Origin: Lacisediminihabitans sp040549525
GTDB taxonomy: Bacteria; Actinomycetota; Actinomycetes; Actinomycetales; Microbacteriaceae
Direction: 5' to 3'
Length of the DNA stretch: 64,000 nt
NCBI RefSeq assembly: GCF_040549525.1
Contig: NZ_JBEPTM010000006.1
Coordinates: 62,001 to 126,000, forward strand
In this document: positions 59,806 to 64,000 of the stretch, one piece after another
How positions within the stretch are numbered: position 1 is the stretch's first letter
Layout: each line of letters starts with the position of its first letter
The notes under the pieces: generated by a model
Database searches by the model: none
The model's input: the letters and a program-made list of their open reading frames with translations, nothing else
Told to the model about the DNA's origin: nothing
Translations under genes and position numbers: made by a program

Positions 59806-60879
59806 GTGGCTCTCACTATCGCAATCGTCGGACTGCCCAATGTCGGCAAGTCCACCCTGTTCAACGCACTCACCAAGAACCAGGTGTTGGCGGCGAACTA
59901 CCCCTTCGCCACCATCGAGCCCAACGTGGGCGTCGTGACCCTGCCGGATCCGCGGCTCGACGCGCTCGCCGAGCTGTTCGGCAGCGAGCGCATCCTCGCG
60001 GCCCCCGTCTCCTTCGTCGACATCGCCGGCATCGTCAAGGGTGCCTCCGTCGGTGAGGGTCTTGGCAACAAGTTTCTCGCCAACATCCGCGAGGCCGATG
60101 CCATCGCCCAGGTCATCCGCGGGTTCGCCGACCCGGATGTCGTGCACGTGGACGGCAAGGTCGATGCGGCTTCCGACATGGAGACCATCAACACCGAGCT
60201 CATCCTCGCCGACCTGCAGACTCTCGAAAAGGCAGTTCCCCGGTATGAGAAGGAAGTCAAGACCAAGCGCACCGAGCCCGCAGTGCTCGCGGCCGCGGTC
60301 GAGGCGCAGGCCTTCCTCGACTCAGGAAAGCCGCTCTCGTCATCCAGCATCGACCTCTCGCTCATCCAGGAACTCGGCCTGCTCACCACCAAGCCGTTCA
60401 TCTACGTGTTCAACGTGGACGAAGACGTGCTGCAGGATGCCTCGGCGCTCGCGAAGCTCGCGGCACTTGTGGCTCCAGCCAAGGCGATCTTCCTCGACGC
60501 GAAGCTCGAATCCGAGCTGATCGACCTCGAGCCTGCGGATGCCGCGGAGCTCCTCGCCTCCACCGGTCAGGAGGAGAGCGGGCTCACCCAGCTCGCCCGC
60601 GTCGGCTTCGACACCCTCGGTCTGCAGACCTACCTCACCGCCGGTCCGAAAGAGGCGCGGGCCTGGACCATTCCCAAGGGGGCCAAGGCCCCGCAGGCGG
60701 CCGGTGTCATCCACACCGACTTCGAGAAGGGCTTCATCAAGGCGGAGGTCATCGGCTTCCAGGACCTGGTGGACACCGGTTCGATCGCCGAGGCTCGCGC
60801 GAAGGGCAAGGCCCGCATCGAGGGCAAGGACTACGTGATGCAGGATGGCGACGTGGTGGAGTTCCGCTTCAACAACTAG
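59806..60879 (+). CDS. ychF: Redox-regulated ATPase YchF (Obg family)
   Basis: A ribosome-associated P-loop protein of 357 residues. G1 GLPNVGKST, G3 FVDIAGIVKGAS and a G4-region NVDED in place of NKxD mark the ATP-specific YchF subgroup. The C-terminal TGS domain (about 278-357) begins AWTIPKGAKAPQAAGVIHTD. GTG 59806 is chosen because the family starts at (M)ALTIAIVGLPN; TTG 59797 is also in frame but unlikely. Confidence 0.95.
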   Translation: MALTIAIVGLPNVGKSTLFNALTKNQVLAANYPFATIEPNVGVVTLPDPRLDALAELFGSERILAAPVSFVDIAGIVKGASVGEGLGNKFLANIREADAIAQVIRGFADPDVVHVDGKVDAASDMETINTELILADLQTLEKAVPRYEKEVKTKRTEPAVLAAAVEAQAFLDSGKPLSSSSIDLSLIQELGLLTTKPFIYVFNVDEDVLQDASALAKLAALVAPAKAIFLDAKLESELIDLEPADAAELLASTGQEESGLTQLARVGFDTLGLQTYLTAGPKEARAWTIPKGAKAPQAAGVIHTDFEKGFIKAEVIGFQDLVDTGSIAEARAKGKARIEGKDYVMQDGDVVEFRFNN

Positions 60880-60979
60880 GCAGAACTCTCGATTGCACGG
60901 CCTGAGATCTTCACGGAGGCCGAACTCCAGGATGCAGATCGCGAAGCGTGCCCCGCAGTGACGCTGGCTGCTTCCCCGG

Positions 60980-61000
60980 AGTCCCTGCCGCGCAGGGACT
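60980..61000. terminator. Perfect hairpin between convergent ychF and dsrE-like genes
   Basis: AGTCCCTGC (60980-60988) and GCAGGGACT (60992-61000) form a 9-bp stem with a 3-base loop. There is no T-tract on either strand; likely a two-way terminator. Confidence 0.55.
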
Positions 61001-61004
61001 GCGG

Positions 61005-61367
61005 CTAGATCCGAACGTACGCCGCGCCGAGCCATTGTCGTTCGGCGAGGTGGGCCACAGCGGATGGCACGGTCTGGACCCCGGGCCGCAGATCGGACGG
61101 GGTCAGGTCAGCAGAGCGCAGGCTGTTCTGGCACGCGAGGACGACCACGCGCGGATCACGAAGGCTGTCAGTCACAGCGTCCGCGAGGGCGCTGTCGGCG
61201 GCGAGTGCCCGAACGGCAGGTCCTTGCACCACGACCTGCACGCTGTCATCCGACCCGAGTTCGGCGGCGGCGTTCCGCGCGCTTCGCAAAGCCGCCGCCA
61301 CGACATCGGGGGTGTCTCCGAGAACGTGGATGAGGAGTTGGCGGTTGATCACGTCGGGCGGGGTCAC
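61005..61367 (-). CDS. DsrE-like sulfur-transfer family protein
   Basis: A 120-residue protein with the DsrE/DsrF-like fold: LLIHVLGDTPDVVAAALRSA, VQVVVQGPAVRAL, then VVVLACQNSLRSADL, in which Cys79 occupies the place of the persulfide-carrying cysteine of DsrE. The end ...AVAHLAERQWLGAAYVRI is typical of stand-alone members. ATG/GTG at 61367 overlaps the CsoR-type gene by four bases, so the two are one operon. Function in sulfur relay is inferred from the family and from the regulator. Confidence 0.8.
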   Translation of the reverse strand: MTPPDVINRQLLIHVLGDTPDVVAAALRSARNAAAELGSDDSVQVVVQGPAVRALAADSALADAVTDSLRDPRVVVLACQNSLRSADLTPSDLRPGVQTVPSAVAHLAERQWLGAAYVRI

Positions 61368-61663
61368 GCGAGGGTGAGGAAGAGCTTTTCAAGCTCGTCG
61401 ACGGTGAGTGAGTTGTCCGGGTCGTTCGGGGTGGTGACGCACCGGCGCATTGCCGAGGAAACGATGGTGAAGCCGGCGCGGTCGAGAGCGCTGGACACCG
61501 CCGCGAGTTGGGTGACGACAGTCTTGCAGTCGCTGCCATTCTCGACGGCGGCGATGACCGCGGTGAGTTGTCCCTGCGCGCGTCGAAGGCGATTGAGGAT
61601 CTTCCTCATTTCGGCAGCGGATTCTTCTGTTTCGACTTCGGGCTGAAGGGCACTGCTGTTCAT
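61364..61663 (-). CDS. CsoR/CstR family transcriptional repressor lacking the copper-ligand His
   Basis: A 99-residue all-helical DUF156 repressor. The family core is ILNRLRRAQGQLTAVIAAVENG, then Cys46 and Cys75, 29 residues apart as in CsoR and CstR. At the position of the CsoR copper ligand His (four before the second Cys) there is Ala71, so copper sensing is unlikely; the two bare cysteines resemble CstR, which senses persulfide. GGAG precedes ATG 61663. It diverges from two Cys-rich miniprotein genes across a perfect palindrome. Confidence 0.88.
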   Translation of the reverse strand: MNSSALQPEVETEESAAEMRKILNRLRRAQGQLTAVIAAVENGSDCKTVVTQLAAVSSALDRAGFTIVSSAMRRCVTTPNDPDNSLTVDELEKLFLTLA

Positions 61664-61749
61664 TCGGTCACTCCGGGGTGGTTGAAAAAGGGTCCGGCTT
61701 CAGTGTGCGGCATCGGTGGCGCAGCTGACCGTCGGTGTGGCGAAGAGAA

Positions 61750-61773
61750 TGATCATCGACCGCTCGACGATCA
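61750..61773. promoter_or_regulatory. Inverted repeat in the repressor mRNA leader
   Basis: TGATCATCGA-N4-TCGACGATCA, 10-bp arms with one mismatch, between the repressor start and the palindrome. It may be a second operator or an mRNA hairpin. Confidence 0.4.
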
Positions 61774-61801
61774 CGGTTTCCCTGTGACCTCATGGTGAAA
61801 A

Positions 61802-61821
61802 CTATACCCCCCGGGGTATAG
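61802..61821. promoter_or_regulatory. Perfect CsoR/CstR-type operator containing both -10 boxes
   Basis: CTATACCCC-CC-GGGGTATAG, 9-bp perfect arms, matches the G/C-tract operators of CsoR-family repressors. TATAGT on the plus strand (61817-61822) and TATAGT on the minus strand (complement of 61801-61806) are placed as -10 boxes for the miniproteins and the repressor operon. Confidence 0.75.
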
Positions 61822-61832
61822 TGGTCGAAGAG

Positions 61833-61849
61833 TGCACTGAAACAGTGCA
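61833..61849 (+). promoter_or_regulatory. Small inverted repeat in the miniprotein mRNA leader
   Basis: TGCACT-GAAAC-AGTGCA, 23 bases before the first miniprotein start, just below the expected transcription start. It could be a 5' hairpin that stabilises the mRNA. Confidence 0.4.
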
Positions 61850-61871
61850 TGTACATCGAAAGGAATCAGCA

Positions 61872-62036
61872 ATGTGCAGAGCCGTAACGTGCCGAGTGTG
61901 CGGGAAGACAACCTGGGCGGGGTGCGGCCAGCACGTGGACCAGGTCATGAAGGGTGTTCCCCGCGCCCAGCAGTGTCAGGGCCACGAAAAGGCGGCCTCG
62001 ACCGGTGGCTTCTTCGCTCGGCTGCTCGGCCGTTAG
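61872..62036 (+). CDS. Cys-rich miniprotein 1 (54 residues)
   Basis: Starts at ATG 61872 after AAGGAATC. The product begins MCRAVTCRVCGKTTWAGCG, then QHVDQVMKGVP and a second Cys at 35. Cysteines at 2, 7, 10, 18 and 35 with His21 and His38 suggest a zinc- or other metal-binding knuckle or a set of reactive thiols. A basic, aromatic tail (GGFFARLLGR) is absent from its paralogue downstream. No named family is known to me; similar short proteins occur in related actinobacteria. It is the first gene under the CsoR/CstR-type palindrome. Confidence 0.75.
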   Translation: MCRAVTCRVCGKTTWAGCGQHVDQVMKGVPRAQQCQGHEKAASTGGFFARLLGR

Positions 62037-62091
62037 ACCGAGGCTCCGCATGCGCCGATCCATTTCCGTCACCCTGATTGAGGAGTAATTC

Positions 62092-62208
62092 ATGTGTAGT
62101 GCTGTTCGTTGCAACATCTGCGGCAAGATCACCTGGGCTGGCTGCGGCGAGCACGTCGACAGCGTCATGGCGGATGTTCCGCCCGAGCAGCGTTGCACCT
62201 GCAAGTAG
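62092..62208 (+). CDS. Cys-rich miniprotein 2 (38 residues)
   Basis: ATG 62092 has GAGGAG seven bases upstream. The product begins MCSAVRCNICGKITWAGCG, then EHVDSVMADVP and ends in RCTCK. It is a clear paralogue of the gene 55 bases upstream: Cys 2, 7, 10, 18, 35, His21, and the GK-TWAGCG-HVD-VM-VP framework are shared, while its end has an extra Cys37 and no tail. The strong ribosome site and conserved framework show that it is a real gene in spite of its size. Confidence 0.75.
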   Translation: MCSAVRCNICGKITWAGCGEHVDSVMADVPPEQRCTCK

Positions 62209-62218
62209 CCGGGTGCGT

Positions 62219-62608
62219 ATGCACTCACCTGCGCTGTCTCTCGAAGCAGTAGGGGTCCGCGAAAGCGAGGCCCTCGAACGACTGGCCGCCTCGACTGGCG
62301 GCCAGTCGCTCTGTTTGTCGGCGGGATCCCGTGGCCCCGTTCCGGCGGTCAAGTACCACGAGGGGGCGGCGGTAGCCCTCGCAGAGGCGCGGCGTGCGAT
62401 CCGCCGTCTGCCCTCGGCTTCGGCTTCGGCCTCGGCTTCGGACGAGGGATGCCTTTCGGGCGGTGATGACCCTACTCGCCTGGCCGTCCATGAGATTCGC
62501 GCCCGCTGGGAGGTGCAGTCCCAGTCCGCCGGCCGTACGGGTCGAAGCTGGGTCGCCTACTTCGCGGGCGGGATGGACGCGCTGGCGGGGTTGCTCCACG
62601 AGGAATAG
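62219..62608 (+). CDS. Hypothetical protein downstream of the miniproteins
   Basis: A 129-residue product starting at ATG 62219, ten bases after miniprotein 2. I do not recognise it. It is probably soluble, with one cysteine near the start (QSLCLSAG) and one after a Ser/Ala repeat (SASASASAS) coded by a TCGGCT-type hexamer run that divides two short regions. The second ends WVAYFAGGMDALAGLLHEE. Position suggests the same transcript as the miniproteins. No clear Shine-Dalgarno sequence. Confidence 0.55.
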   Translation: MHSPALSLEAVGVRESEALERLAASTGGQSLCLSAGSRGPVPAVKYHEGAAVALAEARRAIRRLPSASASASASDEGCLSGGDDPTRLAVHEIRARWEVQSQSAGRTGRSWVAYFAGGMDALAGLLHEE

Positions 62609-62675
62609 CCCAAGGGTGTGTTGCTAACAGCGGCGTCATAGCCATCCCTGGGAGTTCGGCCGGCCGGGCGCAGAG

Positions 62676-63254
62676 TCAGCCGAGCTGCGCGACCGCAGAC
62701 CGCAGCCGTTCGAGGGCCTCGCGGAGCAGCACGGCGAGATCCGACTCGTCCTCCGGCCCATCGGCGATCCACTCGGTGAACGCCTCCTTGAACGCCAGCA
62801 GGCCGAGCTCGGCCGCGGTCGACGCCACGCGGATGTCGACCCCGCGAGCCCGCAGCGCATCGGACATCGCCAGTGCCATGCCAACCTGCTTCTGGGCGGC
62901 GCGTTCTTGCAGCTCGCTGCTCGTCGCGATGACGGCCTCGAGGCGCGGCGCGAGCGCCCGGTTGAACGGGGTCATGGCGCTGGCGGCGTTGTCCAGGCCG
63001 GCCGCGACGGCGGTGAGCGGGCTGGCGCCGGCGGGCGCCCCGGCGATCCCCTCGGCGAACAACCGCGACAGGGTCTCCTGACCAGCAGCCAGCACCTCGC
63101 GCTTGTCGCTGAAGTGGCGGAAGAAGGTGCTGCGGGTGAGGCCTGCCCGCTCGGCGATCTGGGCGACGGTCGTCTCGTCGTAGCCCTGGTCGGTGAAAAG
63201 CTCCAGGGCGGCGGCGACGAAGCGCTCGCGTGCATCCGGTTCCCATCGGGCCAT
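62676..63254 (-). CDS. TetR family transcriptional regulator
   Basis: A 192-residue regulator. The helix-turn-helix is TTVAQIAERAGLTRSTFFRHF (split, residues about 29-49), followed by a C-terminal domain like that of MftR/YbiH-type regulators. ATG 63254 has a TATGAT box six bases upstream, so the transcript is leaderless. It diverges from an SDR gene; two related palindromes in the gap are its likely operators. Confidence 0.9.
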   Translation of the reverse strand: MARWEPDARERFVAAALELFTDQGYDETTVAQIAERAGLTRSTFFRHFSDKREVLAAGQETLSRLFAEGIAGAPAGASPLTAVAAGLDNAASAMTPFNRALAPRLEAVIATSSELQERAAQKQVGMALAMSDALRARGVDIRVASTAAELGLLAFKEAFTEWIADGPEDESDLAVLLREALERLRSAVAQLG

Positions 63255-63260
63255 CCCACA

Positions 63261-63266
63261 ATCATA
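63261..63266 (-). promoter_or_regulatory. Leaderless-type -10 box (TATGAT) for the TetR gene
   Basis: On the minus strand TATGAT ends 6 bases before ATG 63254. The first operator begins two bases upstream of it. Confidence 0.6.
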
Positions 63267-63268
63267 CT

Positions 63269-63288
63269 GATGCGACATGAGTCGCATC
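63269..63288. promoter_or_regulatory. TetR operator 1
   Basis: GATGCGAC-ATGA-GTCGCATC, a perfect palindrome with 8-bp arms beside the tetR -10 box. Confidence 0.7.
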
Positions 63289-63299
63289 GCGGTGCTACA

Positions 63300-63323
63300 G
63301 TGATGGGACATCAGTCGCATCAC
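63300..63323. promoter_or_regulatory. TetR operator 2
   Basis: GTGATGGGAC-ATCA-GTCGCATCAC, 10-bp arms with one mismatch, same core as operator 1. It ends 13 bases before the SDR start, so binding should block that gene. Confidence 0.7.
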
Positions 63324-63336
63324 TAGGGAGTACTTC

Positions 63337-64000
63337 ATGCGCGTTTTTGTCACCGGAGCATCCGGCGGTATCGGGTCGGTCGTCGTCGAAGAACTGGTCG
63401 CCCACGGGCACGAGGTGCTCGGCCTCGCGCGGTCGGCGGCCTCTGCCCGCAAGGTCGAGGCTGCGGGTGGTACGGCCGTGCTCGGAGGTCTCGGTGACCT
63501 CGAGATCCTGACGTCGTCGGCTCGCGCCACCGATGCGAGCATCCACCTCGCCTTCAGCAACGACTTCTCCGACCTTGAGCGCAGCATCTCCGAGGAGGGC
63601 CTCGCCATGGACACCATCGGCGCAGCGCTCGTCGACACCGGCAAAGCGTTCTCGATCGTGTCGGGTACGACCTTTTCACCGGGTCGTCTCGCCACCGAGC
63701 GCGACCCGATGGCAACCACCGGCCCCGTCGGCGGCCGCGGTATCAACGCGCAGCGCATCCTCGACCTCTCGTCGCAGGATGTCCGCACCTGCGCCGTGCG
63801 TCTGCCTCGCTCTGTGCACGAGCGGTACGTCGCCTACGGGTTCGCGGGAATCCTGATCGCCGCGGCGCAGCAGTCGGGCGTCTCGGCGTACGTCGGCGAC
63901 GGCGGTCAGCGCTGGCCGGCCGTGCACCGTCGCGATGCAGCGTCGCTCTTCCGCCTCATGATCGAGAAGGGCGAGCCGGGCACGGCCGTCAATGCCGTCG
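63337..64000 (+). CDS. SDR family NAD(P)-dependent oxidoreductase (3' end outside window)
   Basis: ATG 63337 has GGGAG seven bases upstream; 221 codons are visible and the frame runs past the window end. The nucleotide-binding motif is VTGASGGIGSVVVEELVAHG, so it is an atypical short-chain dehydrogenase of the NmrA/epimerase-like group; the usual YxxxK is not evident in the visible part. Divergent from, and probably repressed by, the TetR protein. The substrate is unknown. Confidence 0.88.
   Translation, partial: MRVFVTGASGGIGSVVVEELVAHGHEVLGLARSAASARKVEAAGGTAVLGGLGDLEILTSSARATDASIHLAFSNDFSDLERSISEEGLAMDTIGAALVDTGKAFSIVSGTTFSPGRLATERDPMATTGPVGGRGINAQRILDLSSQDVRTCAVRLPRSVHERYVAYGFAGILIAAAQQSGVSAYVGDGGQRWPAVHRRDAASLFRLMIEKGEPGTAVNAV

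Noticed and set aside
61364..61663. Copper-sensing CsoR
   Set aside because: The His ligand before the second Cys is Ala71, and no copper ATPase or chaperone with MxCxxC is adjacent.

Overview
The window is GC-rich, densely coded actinobacterial chromosome, most likely from the family Microbacteriaceae. The reasons are the mycothiol gene mca, DUF4307, DUF501, DUF4245 and DUF6264-type proteins, short class II FbaA and GlpX, frequent GTG starts, and palindromes of the form ggtcgag...cgagacc between genes. Nothing points to a plasmid or an intact prophage. I see no rRNA and no CRISPR array.

Layout. 1-7008 is core: the end of a TetR regulator, hisS, eno, an FtsB/DivIC-like divisome protein, a DUF501 protein, a secreted subtilase and a type II NADH dehydrogenase. 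A tRNA with anticodon UAA (7066-7139) carries at its 3' end a 23-bp sequence that recurs with one mismatch at 9877-9899. The 2.8 kb between (phosphotransferase, GNAT acetyltransferase, small membrane protein, and a non-coding segment with strong predicted RNA structure) looks like a tRNA-integrated island that has lost its integrase. 9900-17831 holds MerR/SulP, an operon whose glycosyltransferase has an in-frame amber codon, aspS and an alditol-oxidase-like flavoprotein. 17870-23390 is a LacI-controlled sugar locus (binding protein, permease and ATPase diverging from lacI, an ABM protein and a PfkB kinase) with twin operators.

23387-30359 has a large proline-rich membrane protein and a TetR/MFS/PLP-enzyme/FAD-oxidase operon. 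30601-40810 holds apt, lemA, htpX, a YcaQ-type protein, a complete PotABCD-like ABC operon, an AI-2E family transporter and ilvA. 40869-60879 is housekeeping: greA, mca, a PAQR protein, a Z-isoprenyl synthase, phoH, fumC, carbonic anhydrase, xseAB, ispH, fba, glpX, rmuC, an exonuclease and ychF.

60880-62608 is the least explained block. A CsoR/CstR-type regulator that lacks the copper-ligand histidine and a DsrE-like protein diverge from two tandem Cys-rich miniproteins (54 and 38 residues) and one unknown protein. A perfect palindrome between them contains both presumed -10 boxes. I infer a sulfide/persulfide or metal response module. The window ends in a TetR/SDR pair with two matching operators.

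Two patterns run through the window. Many starts have a TAnnnT hexamer exactly 6-7 bases upstream and no Shine-Dalgarno sequence, as expected for leaderless transcripts. In three places the TAG stop codon of the upstream gene is also the first half of that hexamer.
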